A stretch of DNA of 64,000 nucleotides. Origin: Rhizobium sp. ACO-34A. Lineage in GTDB: Bacteria; Pseudomonadota; Alphaproteobacteria; Rhizobiales; Rhizobiaceae. The stretch is from assembly GCA_002600635.1 (NCBI GenBank), contig CP021371.1:3165001-3229000 (forward strand), read 5' to 3'. A program made the position numbers and the translations under genes. Positions 8,884 through 17,000 of this stretch are shown here, in pieces; the stretch's first letter is position 1; the number at the start of each line of letters is the position of its first letter. Under the pieces are notes generated by a model, which worked only from the letters and a program-made list of their open reading frames with translations, made no database searches and was not told where the DNA came from.

Positions 8884-10353
8884 ATGACCGATAGCATCCG
8901 CTTCATCCTGAACGGCGAGGACATCGCCCTTTCGAGCTTCGAGCCGACCGAAACGCTTCTCGATTTCCTGCGCCTCAAGCGCCGGATGACGGGCACAAAG
9001 GAAGGTTGCGCCGAAGGCGATTGCGGCGCCTGCACCGTACTGGTCGGCCGTCTGGTCCACGGCAAGCTGACCTATGAGACGGTCAATGCCTGCATCAGGT
9101 TCATCGGCTCGCTCAACGCCACCCATGTGGTGACCGTCGAACATCTCGCGGCAGCCGACGGCCAGCTTCATCCCGTCCAGCAGGCCATGGTCGAATGTCA
9201 CGGCTCCCAGTGCGGCTTCTGCACGCCGGGCTTCGTCATGTCGCTCTACGGTCTCTGGCTCACCAATTCCAATCCGTCCCGCGCCGAGATCGAACGCGCG
9301 CTGCAAGGCAATCTCTGTCGCTGCACGGGTTACGAGCCGATCGTCAAGGCGGCCGAACTCGTATCCCGCACACGGCCCAGCTCGCTCTTCGACCCGCTGG
9401 AGCGCGACCGTGCCAACATCATGGCCCGCCTGTGGAACCTGCAGACGGCGGAAAACGTCACCGTCGTCAAGGACGACCGTCGCCTCATCGTGCCGGGTTC
9501 GGTCGCAGCACTCGCCGATATCCTTGCGGAAGAGCCGCAGGCCACCGTGGTTGCCGGCGCGACCGATGTCGGCCTCTGGGTGACCAAGCAGATGCGGCCG
9601 ATCAATCCCGTGGTTTTCATCAACCACCTCGCGGACCTGCAGACCGTTACCGTCGACGCCAAGGGCATCACGCTTGGCGCAGGCGTCAGCTATGCGCAGG
9701 GCTTCGAAACGCTTCGCAAGGAAATCCCCGCCTTCGGCCGGCTGATCGAACGCATCGGCGGCCAGCAGGTGCGCAATATGGGCACCATCGGCGGCAATGT
9801 CGCCAACGGTTCGCCCATCGGTGACACCCCGCCTGCCCTGATCGCGCTTGGCGCAAGAGTCAGGCTGCGCTCCGCCGCAGGTAGCCGCGAGCTGCTGCTC
9901 GAGGATTTCTTCATCGACTACGGCAAGCAGGACCGTCGCACCGGCGAGTTCGTCGAGAGCATTTTCGTGCCCCGGCCGGAAGCCGGTGCCCATTATGCGG
10001 TATACAAGATCTCCAAGCGGCGCGACGAGGATATCTCCGCCCTCTGCGGCGCTTTCCATCTCTCGCTCGCCGCCGATGGCAGCGTCTCGAAGATCGTCAT
10101 CGCCTTCGGTGGCATGGCCGCAACCCCGAAGCGCGCCCGCACGGTGGAAGCTGCTCTCCTCGGCAAGCCCTGGACGCAGGCGACCATTGCCGAGGCTCGT
10201 GACGCCTTCGATCAGGACTACAAACCGCTCACCGACTGGCGCGCCACGGCCGACTATCGCCAGCTCACGGCAAAGAACCTGCTGACCCGGTTTTTCCTCG
10301 AAACCTCGGGTACGCCGCAGGAACTCCAGCGTTTCGAGCGGGAGGAAGCGTGA
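8884..10353 (+). CDS. xdhA: Xanthine dehydrogenase small subunit (2Fe-2S, FAD)
   Basis: The 489-residue subunit carries electrons from the molybdenum centre to NAD. The plant-type 2Fe-2S cysteines are seen in CAEGDCGACTVLVG, and the second cluster in CGFCTPGFVMS and NLCRCTGYEPIV. The FAD domain follows with VVAGATDVGLW and GGNVANGSPIGDTPPALIAL. The ATG at 8884 follows a CAGGAAAAGG site. It is the first of xdhA-xdhB-xdhC, all on the plus strand, with repeat-rich spacers between the genes. Confidence 0.95.
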   Translation: MTDSIRFILNGEDIALSSFEPTETLLDFLRLKRRMTGTKEGCAEGDCGACTVLVGRLVHGKLTYETVNACIRFIGSLNATHVVTVEHLAAADGQLHPVQQAMVECHGSQCGFCTPGFVMSLYGLWLTNSNPSRAEIERALQGNLCRCTGYEPIVKAAELVSRTRPSSLFDPLERDRANIMARLWNLQTAENVTVVKDDRRLIVPGSVAALADILAEEPQATVVAGATDVGLWVTKQMRPINPVVFINHLADLQTVTVDAKGITLGAGVSYAQGFETLRKEIPAFGRLIERIGGQQVRNMGTIGGNVANGSPIGDTPPALIALGARVRLRSAAGSRELLLEDFFIDYGKQDRRTGEFVESIFVPRPEAGAHYAVYKISKRRDEDISALCGAFHLSLAADGSVSKIVIAFGGMAATPKRARTVEAALLGKPWTQATIAEARDAFDQDYKPLTDWRATADYRQLTAKNLLTRFFLETSGTPQELQRFEREEA

Positions 10354-10369
10354 TGAGGAATCGCCTTGT

Positions 10370-10500
10370 CGATTTGCCCCTCACCCTGCCCCTCTCCCCG
10401 CAAGCAGGGAGAGGGAATGCAGACGTCGCAGCATCTCCCTTCTCCCCGTTTCCACGGGGAGAAGGTGCCGGCAGGCGGATGAGGGGCAGGAACGCGGACG
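10370..10500. repeat. Palindromic intergenic repeat between xdhA and xdhB
   Basis: The spacer contains outward-pairing blocks: GCCCCTCACCCTGCC near the left edge answers GGCGGATGAGGGGCA near the right, and internal CTCTCCCCGCAAGCAGGGAGAG and TCTCCCCGTTTCCACGGGGAGA form two further hairpins. Such clustered palindromes with CCCCTC/GAGGGG ends are common between rhizobial genes. It could tune mRNA stability within the xdh operon. Confidence 0.65.
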
Positions 10501-10514
10501 CAGGAATTTGACCC

Positions 10515-12851
10515 ATGGATAAGGCGAGCTACGAACTCTACAAATACATCAACGGCCCGATGCACCAGTCGCTGCGCCATGATTCAGCTCATAAGCATGT
10601 CAGCGGAAGTGCCGAATATATCGACGATATTCCCGAGCCCGCCGGCCTCCTGCATGGCGCGCTCGGCATGGCGGACCGCGCGCACGCGGAAATCGTCTCG
10701 ATGGATCTTTCCGCGGTCAAGGCCTATCCGGGCGTCGTCTGCGTACTGACCGGCAAGGATGTGCCCGGCGTCAACGACGTGTCGTCCGCCGGACATCACG
10801 ACGAGCCACTGCTGGCGGAAACCAAGGTGGAATTCCACGGCCAGCCGATCTTCGCCGTCATCGCCGCAACGCGTGACGCGGCCCGTCGCGCCGCCCGCCT
10901 CGCCAAGGTCGAATACAACGACCTGCCCTTCTGGACCGATGTCGATGGCGCGCTGGCGAACGGCGCTCCGCTCGTCACCTCCGGCATGACACTGAAACGC
11001 GGCGAACCGGAAGAGGAACTCGGCAAGGCCGAGCATCGCATTCAGGGCACCATGCGGATCGGTGGACAGGAGCATTTCTATCTCGAAAGCCACATCGCGC
11101 TCGCCGTTCCGGGCGAGGACGAGGATGTGACCGTCTGGTCCTCCACCCAGCACCCCTCCGAAGTGCAGCACATCGTCGGCCATGTGCTCGACATCCCGTC
11201 CCATGCGATCACGGTCAATGTGCGCCGCATGGGCGGCGGCTTCGGCGGCAAGGAGACCCAGGGCAACCAGTTCGCCGCCCTTGCGGCGCTTGCCGCCAAG
11301 AAGCTCAACCGCGCCGTCAAGTTCCGTCCCGACCGGGACGAGGACATGACCATGACCGGCAAGCGCCATGACTTCCGCATGGACTACGACGTCGCCTTCG
11401 ACAATGAAGGACGCCTTCATGCGATGGTCGCCAACTTCGCCGCCCGCGGCGGCTATTCGGCCGACCTCTCCGGTCCCGTCACCGACCGCGCGCTCTTTCA
11501 CGCGGATTCGAGCTATTTCTATCCGCATGTGAAACTCACCTCCCAACCGCTTAAAACCCATACGGTTTCCAACACCGCCTATCGCGGTTTCGGTGGCCCG
11601 CAGGGCATGCTGGGCGGTGAGCGCGTCATCGAGGAGATCGCCTATGCGCTGGGCAAGGACCCGCTCGAAATCCGCAAGGCGAACTTCTACGGCGACCTCG
11701 GCTCCGACCGGGTTCTGACCCCCTATCACCAGACGGTCGAGGACAACATCATCGCCCGCGTGGTGGAGGAGCTTGAGACTTCCTGCGAATATCAGGCGCG
11801 GCGCAAGGCGATCATCGACTTCAACAAGACGAGCCCGATCATCAAAAAGGGCATCGCGCTGACCCCGGTGAAGTTCGGCATTTCCTTCACGCTGACCGCC
11901 TTCAACCAGGCCGGCGCGCTGGTGCATGTCTATCAGGACGGCTCGATCCACCTGAACCATGGCGGCACGGAGATGGGCCAGGGCCTCTACACCAAGGTGG
12001 CGCAGGTCATCGCCGACAGCTTTCAGGTGGATGTCGAGCGGGTTAAGATCACCGCCACCACCACCGGCAAGGTGCCGAACACCTCGGCCACCGCCGCCTC
12101 CTCCGGCACCGACCTCAACGGCATGGCCGCCTATGACGCCGCCCGCCAGATCAAGGAACGCCTCGTCGCCTTCGCGGTCGAGAAATTCGAGGTGCCACCG
12201 GACGAGGTGGAATTCCTGCCGAACCGCGTGCGCGTCGGATCGAAGGAAATCCCCTTCCCCGATTTCGTCAAACAGGCCTATTTCGCCCGCGTCCAGCTTT
12301 CGGCGGCAGGCTTCTACAAGACGCCGAAGATCCACTGGGATCGCGCCGCCGGCCGCGGCACGCCCTTCTACTACTTCGCCTATGGCGCCTCCTGCTCGGA
12401 GGTCTCCATCGACACCCTGACCGGCGAATACCTGATGGACCGCACCGACATCCTGCACGACGTCGGCAAGTCGCTGAACCCGGCGATCGACATCGGCCAG
12501 ATCGAGGGCGGCTTCGTGCAGGGCATGGGCTGGCTGACGACGGAGGAACTGTGGTGGGACGGCAAGGGCCGGCTGAGGACGCACGCGCCCTCCACATACA
12601 AGATCCCGCTCGCCTCAGACCGCCCGAAGATCTTCAACACCCGGCTCGCCGAGTGGTCCGAAAATGCCGAGCCCACCATCGGCCGCTCCAAGGCCGTCGG
12701 CGAACCGCCCTTCATGCTGGCGATCTCCGTCTTGGAAGCGCTCTCCATGGCCGTCGCAAGCGTCGCCGACTACAAGGTCTGCCCCCGCCTCGACGCACCG
12801 GCGACGCCGGAACGGGTGTTGATGGCGGTGGAGAGGTTGAAGGCGATCTAG
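10515..12851 (+). CDS. xdhB: Xanthine dehydrogenase molybdopterin-binding subunit
   Basis: This 778-residue catalytic subunit hydroxylates hypoxanthine and xanthine to urate. Molybdopterin-binding motifs are present: GGGFGGKETQ, YRGFGGPQGM, and GTEMGQGLYTKVAQ. The conserved C-terminal Glu acting as base is in AVGEPPFMLAISVLEAL. Length and N-terminal HDSAHKHVSGSAEYIDD fit bacterial XdhB. The gene lies 161 bases after xdhA, the gap being filled by a palindromic repeat. Confidence 0.95.
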   Translation: MDKASYELYKYINGPMHQSLRHDSAHKHVSGSAEYIDDIPEPAGLLHGALGMADRAHAEIVSMDLSAVKAYPGVVCVLTGKDVPGVNDVSSAGHHDEPLLAETKVEFHGQPIFAVIAATRDAARRAARLAKVEYNDLPFWTDVDGALANGAPLVTSGMTLKRGEPEEELGKAEHRIQGTMRIGGQEHFYLESHIALAVPGEDEDVTVWSSTQHPSEVQHIVGHVLDIPSHAITVNVRRMGGGFGGKETQGNQFAALAALAAKKLNRAVKFRPDRDEDMTMTGKRHDFRMDYDVAFDNEGRLHAMVANFAARGGYSADLSGPVTDRALFHADSSYFYPHVKLTSQPLKTHTVSNTAYRGFGGPQGMLGGERVIEEIAYALGKDPLEIRKANFYGDLGSDRVLTPYHQTVEDNIIARVVEELETSCEYQARRKAIIDFNKTSPIIKKGIALTPVKFGISFTLTAFNQAGALVHVYQDGSIHLNHGGTEMGQGLYTKVAQVIADSFQVDVERVKITATTTGKVPNTSATAASSGTDLNGMAAYDAARQIKERLVAFAVEKFEVPPDEVEFLPNRVRVGSKEIPFPDFVKQAYFARVQLSAAGFYKTPKIHWDRAAGRGTPFYYFAYGASCSEVSIDTLTGEYLMDRTDILHDVGKSLNPAIDIGQIEGGFVQGMGWLTTEELWWDGKGRLRTHAPSTYKIPLASDRPKIFNTRLAEWSENAEPTIGRSKAVGEPPFMLAISVLEALSMAVASVADYKVCPRLDAPATPERVLMAVERLKAI

Positions 12852-12874
12852 GAAATGTTGTCTTCGAGAAGAAT

Positions 12875-13105
12875 CCCCCTCTGGCCTGCCGGCCATCTCC
12901 CCCACAAGGGGGGAGAGACCTGGAGGAAATCTCTCGTCCACATCCAGCGGGATGCAAACAAGCAACTCTCGCAAATCAAAACTTGGGCGGGAGCGGCCTC
13001 ACGCACGACCTCCCGCCTTGAGGGGGGTGAGGAGCGGTCCGCGCAGCGGAGCAATCGATCCAGTGAATCGATTGCAGCGACGAACGCCGGCAAGGCAGAG
13101 GGGGG
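12875..13105. repeat. Palindromic intergenic repeats between xdhB and xdhC
   Basis: The 263-base spacer is made of repeat-like blocks. GGCCTGCCGGCC and CTCCCCCACAAGGGGGGAG are hairpins near the left. On the right, GCAATCGAT (around 13050) pairs with ATCGATTGC. The terminal CCCCCTCTGGCCTGCCGG at the left is answered by GCCGGCAAGGCAGAGGGGG at the right end. This is a nested palindrome resembling rhizobial mosaic elements. No gene is supported within it. Confidence 0.65.
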
Positions 13106-13114
13106 TGCCCTCGC

Positions 13115-13969
13115 ATGAACGGCAAGCCATCTCTCCCCGCCTTCCTCGCCGCCCATCCGAACTCCGTCCTCGTCGAAGTCGCCGAAGCAAGGGGCTCAAC
13201 CCCGCGGGAAGCCGGCGCTTTCATGGTCGTGGCCGATAACAGGTTGTTCGGCACCATCGGCGGCGGGCATCTGGAATACATCGCCATCGACCACGCCCGC
13301 GCGATGCTTGCGGGCCAGGCCGCCGGCGAGACGCTGGATATCCCGCTCGGCCCGGAAATCGGCCAATGCTGCGGCGGCCGCACGCTGCTGCGTTTCACCA
13401 AGGTAGACGAGACCGTCAGGCAGAGGCTTCTGCGGCAGTCTTCGAGCGAACAGCAGGCTTATCACGATATCTTCCTCTTCGGCGCCGGCCATGTCGGCCT
13501 TGCGCTGGCGGCAGCACTTGCGCCCCTGCCCTTCAATGTGACGGTGGTGGAGACCCGCCAGATCGAGGCCGGGGCATTGCCCGATGCGATAACATTTCGC
13601 CATGTCCCGATGCCGGAGGCCGAGGTCGCGGCGATCCGGCCGGGGGGCGCGGCGGTGATCCTCACCCATGACCACGCGCTCGATTTCCTGATCGCCCGGG
13701 AAGCGCTTGCCCGCGATGATCTCGCCTATACCGGCATGATCGGTTCCGCGACCAAGCGGGCGACCTTCTCCCGCTGGCTGTTGCGCGAAGGCGGTGAAGC
13801 CGCATGGCTTGAACGCCTGAGGCTGCCGGTTGGCGGCGACACGGTGAAGGACAAGCGGCCGGCGGTGATCGCAGCGCTGGTCACAGCCGAACTCGTCACC
13901 CGGCTGCTCGGCAGCCAGCCGTCCGCCGGGCTTTCCGCCCGTCAGGATGAACGCCTCGCCGACCGATAG
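13115..13969 (+). CDS. xdhC: Xanthine dehydrogenase accessory protein
   Basis: The 284-residue XdhC binds and sulfurates the molybdenum cofactor and delivers it to XdhB. N-terminal VEVAEARGSTPREAGAFM and GTIGGGHLEY are family hallmarks, a Cys pair occurs in IGQCCGGRT, and a Rossmann-like FLFGAGHVGLALA opens the C-terminal domain, which ends with the typical MIGSATKRATF. Its 3' end overlaps the convergent DUF1127 gene by 28 bases. Confidence 0.92.
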   Translation: MNGKPSLPAFLAAHPNSVLVEVAEARGSTPREAGAFMVVADNRLFGTIGGGHLEYIAIDHARAMLAGQAAGETLDIPLGPEIGQCCGGRTLLRFTKVDETVRQRLLRQSSSEQQAYHDIFLFGAGHVGLALAAALAPLPFNVTVVETRQIEAGALPDAITFRHVPMPEAEVAAIRPGGAAVILTHDHALDFLIAREALARDDLAYTGMIGSATKRATFSRWLLREGGEAAWLERLRLPVGGDTVKDKRPAVIAALVTAELVTRLLGSQPSAGLSARQDERLADR

Positions 13970-14172
13970 GCGCGCGCGTTTGAAAGCAGCCGATCGGCCT
14001 CGCGGCGGTCCGTCCTCAAATTGTCCCTCTCCAGCCCGAGATCGTGCAACAGGTCTTCGGGCAATTCGTCGATGGACATGCGTCCACCGGAGATCAGACG
14101 CCGGAGAAAACGCTGGATGCCGGCAAGGAACTGACTTTCCGGCGAAAATGCGAATCGAATTGCGGACAGCAT
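13942..14172 (-). CDS. DUF1127-type small protein
   Basis: This 76-residue basic protein ends with the arginine-rich DUF1127-like motif RFLRRLISGGRMSIDELPEDLLHDLGLERD. I chose the ATG at 14172, which follows a GGGGGCG site, over an upstream start whose extra residues are unlike the family. DUF1127 proteins in alphaproteobacteria have been linked to RNA turnover and phosphate or stress responses. It is transcribed divergently from the LysR gene at 14283, an arrangement repeated in the next pair. Confidence 0.6.
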   Translation of the reverse strand: MLSAIRFAFSPESQFLAGIQRFLRRLISGGRMSIDELPEDLLHDLGLERDNLRTDRREADRLLSNARAYRSARRSS

Positions 14173-14227
14173 GATCGCCCCCACATGCAATTGTTTCACG
14201 GAATGGATGAAGTAATAAATGCCGTTG

Positions 14228-14248
14228 ATTTCCGGGAAATTCCAATTC
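14228..14248. promoter_or_regulatory. Candidate LysR operator
   Basis: A perfect 13-base palindrome ATTTCCGGGAAAT (14228-14240) overlaps the 11-mer AATTCCAATTC (14238-14248). The same 11-mer occurs in reverse orientation at 15423-15433, in front of the paralogous LysR gene. LysR proteins typically bind dyads in the divergent region they control, so this is a reasonable operator for one or both regulators. Confidence 0.4.
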
Positions 14249-14282
14249 AATTTCAGCGAAACACCATAAAGAGGACTTATCA

Positions 14283-15200
14283 ATGAAGTTGTCCCGCCAG
14301 TTTCCGCTGAATGCGCTCAGGGTTTTCGAGACGGTGGCGCGCCTCGGCAACTTCACCCGTGCCGGCGAGGAACTGGGCATGACCCAGACCGCCGTCAGCT
14401 ACCAGATCAAGCTTCTCGAAGAGAACATCGGCGAACCGCTGTTCGTGCGTCAGCCGAGGCAGGTGGTGTTGACGGACACCGGCGCCCGCATGCTGCCGAA
14501 GGTCAGCGAGGGCTTCACGCTGCTCGCCGATGCAATCAGCGAGGCCCGGAGAAGCGGCGACGAAATCCTGGAAATCCACTCAACGCCGACCTTCGCCTCT
14601 CACTGGCTAGCCCGAAATCTCGGCACCTTCCAGCTCGAATATCCGCATATAGCCGTCCGCCTGCAGCGGGGCACACAGCTGACCGATTTCAACCGTGAGC
14701 ATGCCGATGTCGCGATCCGAATCGGCAACGGTCCCTGGCAGGGGCTGGTGTGCCACCCGCTCGTCCGGCTTTCCTACACGCCCATGCTCAGCCCGCGCCT
14801 CGCTGAAAGCATCGGCGGTGTAAGCCAACCGGCCGACCTCCTGAAACTGCCGCTGATCTCCGACGACGACAGGTGGAAGGTGTGGTTCGCCGCGGCCGGC
14901 GTCGATGCCTCGCAGAGCAACACGCAAAAGCTGGATGCCTTCGGCGCGCTCGACCTCGAGGCGGGAGCAGCACTCGCCGGTCACGGCGTGGCAATGCTCA
15001 GCCCCTTCTACGTGCAGGACGAACTGGCGTCTGGCCGCCTGATACAGCCCTTCGACCTCAGTTGGACGGACGAGAAAATCTACTGGCTCGTCTATCCGAA
15101 TGGACGGCGCAACCTGCCCAAGATCCGGGCCTTTCAGGCATGGCTCATGGCCGCATTGCCTGTGTCGTCAGAGATAGCGCGGTGGCCAGCCGATGCGTGA
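14283..15200 (+). CDS. LysR-family regulator (GcvA-like), copy 1
   Basis: The 305-residue regulator has an N-terminal winged helix (FPLNALRVFETVARLGNFTRAGEELGMTQTAVSYQIKLLEE) and a substrate-binding domain of the GcvA type. An AAGAGGACTTATC leader precedes the ATG and is almost identical to that of copy 2 at 15515. The two proteins are clear paralogues across their whole length. Location between xdhC and puuD suggests control of purine catabolism, but that is inference. Confidence 0.88.
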   Translation: MKLSRQFPLNALRVFETVARLGNFTRAGEELGMTQTAVSYQIKLLEENIGEPLFVRQPRQVVLTDTGARMLPKVSEGFTLLADAISEARRSGDEILEIHSTPTFASHWLARNLGTFQLEYPHIAVRLQRGTQLTDFNREHADVAIRIGNGPWQGLVCHPLVRLSYTPMLSPRLAESIGGVSQPADLLKLPLISDDDRWKVWFAAAGVDASQSNTQKLDAFGALDLEAGAALAGHGVAMLSPFYVQDELASGRLIQPFDLSWTDEKIYWLVYPNGRRNLPKIRAFQAWLMAALPVSSEIARWPADA

Positions 15201-15398
15201 CCAGACATCGCGGCGATGATCCCCGCGTTCGAGGCCGGGTATCCGCCGACCGTCCAGAAGACCAAGGTCGCGCATCTGGTGTTGCGACAAGGCCTCCCGC
15301 CTGCGCCGCGACCGGACAAAGACCCTCGCCAGCAAAGCGCTAAACCTGTTTTTCCAGCGATAAAGGCGCAGGAAGCCATCCGGCATAACATACGTCAT
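15168..15398 (-). CDS. DUF1127-type small protein, second copy
   Basis: The 76-residue product contains the DUF1127 signature RRREALSQHQMRDLGLLDGRR. The ATG at 15398 follows AGAGGTCTGCC, a good ribosome site. It starts divergently from the second LysR gene and its 3' end overlaps the first LysR gene by 33 bases. Together with 13942-14172 it shows that the DUF1127/LysR unit is tandemly duplicated, although the two small proteins have diverged strongly. Confidence 0.68.
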   Translation of the reverse strand: MTYVMPDGFLRLYRWKNRFSALLARVFVRSRRRREALSQHQMRDLGLLDGRRIPGLERGDHRRDVWSRIGWPPRYL

Positions 15399-15422
15399 GG
15401 CAGACCTCTCGTTGATCATGAA

Positions 15423-15433
15423 GAATTGGAATT
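15423..15433. promoter_or_regulatory. Shared 11-mer in front of LysR copy 2
   Basis: GAATTGGAATT is the exact reverse complement of the 11-mer at 14238-14248. Both lie in the divergent gap between a DUF1127 gene and a LysR gene. It is a candidate operator half-site conserved after duplication. Confidence 0.35.
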
Positions 15434-15514
15434 GATCTATGGGGGATAGAATGCACGCGTTTATCGCGGTATTCCAACGAAAGATCCGTCTGCATGGATC
15501 AAGAGGACTTATCC

Positions 15515-16414
15515 ATGAAACTGTCCCGCAATTTCCCGCTGAACGGCATGCGGGTGTTCGAGGCTGCGGCCCGGCACCTGAGCTTCACCAAGGCGGGCGA
15601 GGAACTGGGAATGACGCAGACCGCCGTCAGCTACCAGATCAAGCTGCTGGAGGAGATGCTCGGCGAGCAGCTTTTCCTGCGCCGGCCAAGGCAGGTCACC
15701 CTGACGGAAGCCGGGGCGAGCCTTGCGCCAAAGGTTGCGGAAGCCTTCGGCCTTCTGCAGGAGGCCGTCGCCAACATGCGCGAGACGGCGCAGGTCACGC
15801 TTACCATCCACTGCACAGCGACCTTCGCCCAGCAATGGCTGGTGCGGCGGATCGGCGATTTCCAGATCAGGCATCCGAACATCGCGGTTCGCCTTGAGGC
15901 CTCATCCGCGCTGATCGACTTCAACAGTACGGAAGCCGACATCGCCATCCGCACCGGCGACGGGAAATGGCCCGGCCTCTACAGTCAGTTCCTGCTGTAC
16001 GGCGGTTTCACGCCCATGCTCAGTCCGGCACTTGCGCAAAGCGTCGGAGGTCTGCACCGGCCGGAAGACCTCCTGAAGCTGCGCATCATCGATCCCAGCG
16101 ATCCCTGGTGGCGCATCTGGTTCACCGCCGCCGGCGTCGCCGATCCCGATCTGGACAGCCGCCCACGCAGCCGGCTCGGGGCTCAGACCTTCGAGGCAAA
16201 TGCCGCCATGGCCGGCCAGGGCGTCGGCATCCTGACCCCGAAATTCTATCGTGACGAGATCGCCATGGGCCGCCTGTTCCAACCCTTCGACATCATGGGT
16301 CGCGACGGCCACGACTACTGGCTTGCCTATCCGGAAACCAAGCGCAAGCTGCCGAAGATAAAGGCCTTCCATGCCTGGATCATGGAAACGCTGGCGACGG
16401 ACGGCCTCACCTGA
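15515..16414 (+). CDS. LysR-family regulator (GcvA-like), copy 2
   Basis: This 299-residue paralogue of the preceding LysR gene shares the opening MKLSR-FPLN, the helix-turn-helix AGEELGMTQTAVSYQIKLLEE, and PMLSP-LA-S-GG in the effector domain. The start at 15515 is preferred over 15494 because it has the same AAGAGGACTTATC leader as copy 1. It sits just upstream of a secreted protein gene and puuD/guaD. Confidence 0.88.
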   Translation: MKLSRNFPLNGMRVFEAAARHLSFTKAGEELGMTQTAVSYQIKLLEEMLGEQLFLRRPRQVTLTEAGASLAPKVAEAFGLLQEAVANMRETAQVTLTIHCTATFAQQWLVRRIGDFQIRHPNIAVRLEASSALIDFNSTEADIAIRTGDGKWPGLYSQFLLYGGFTPMLSPALAQSVGGLHRPEDLLKLRIIDPSDPWWRIWFTAAGVADPDLDSRPRSRLGAQTFEANAAMAGQGVGILTPKFYRDEIAMGRLFQPFDIMGRDGHDYWLAYPETKRKLPKIKAFHAWIMETLATDGLT

Positions 16415-16435
16415 GCTTCGCCGATCGGCCTTGGC

Positions 16436-16786
16436 TCAGAAGGACATGTCCGGAGCGTAGAAACATCGGGGCGTGTTTTCGTCCGGAAAAAGACAGAGGT
16501 GATATTCGCTGTCCTGGGATCGGCGGGTGGTGCTCTGTGGGAACTTGAAGATGTGACTGCGGGTGATCAGCCGATGATCGCCCGGCGCAAGTGTCAGCTG
16601 ATATCCACCCGGCACGATCCTGACGCTCGACGAGGGGATCTCCTGACAGTCGCCGGTATGGCCATCCCCGTTGCAGCAATAGAGATCGTAGTTCCAGCCG
16701 GAATGGGCGTCGTGAGCTTCGACGGTGAACGCATAGAATGTGATGCTGACGATTATCAATGCCAAGCGCATGGGCGGCTTCTCCAT
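16436..16786 (-). CDS. Small secreted cysteine-containing protein
   Basis: The protein of about 116 residues has an N-terminal signal sequence (MRLALIIVSITFYAFTVEAHD). A mature part follows with WNYDLYCCNGDGHTGDCQEI, a proline-phenylalanine segment HIFKFPQSTTRRSQ, and a closing HLCLFPDE...RCFYAP. Such CC...DC...C/C small secreted proteins are widespread in rhizobia, and no function is known to me. Starts at 16786 (behind GGAGG) and 16771 are both possible. Confidence 0.65.
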   Translation of the reverse strand: MEKPPMRLALIIVSITFYAFTVEAHDAHSGWNYDLYCCNGDGHTGDCQEIPSSSVRIVPGGYQLTLAPGDHRLITRSHIFKFPQSTTRRSQDSEYHLCLFPDENTPRCFYAPDMSF

Positions 16787-17000
16787 TGAATGAAGGCCTC
16801 CGCCGGTACGCACGACCACCTCCCGGCGGATTTGCATCACCAATGTAACAGTTAACGAACATTAGAATAAGAACATAAATGAGGGATGGGTTTTCGCGGT
16901 GCACAAATCACCGGGGAAAGCGTCGATTTCGCCCCCTGCCCCCTTTCAATCCAAAGGCTTTTTCGACAAGGTTTCAGGTTGGGGAAGAAAGGGATTTCTG

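Noticed and set aside
10584..12584. A 666-codon minus-strand open frame
   Set aside because: It is antisense to xdhB, rich in His/Gly/Asp typical of high-G+C shadows, and lacks any motif.
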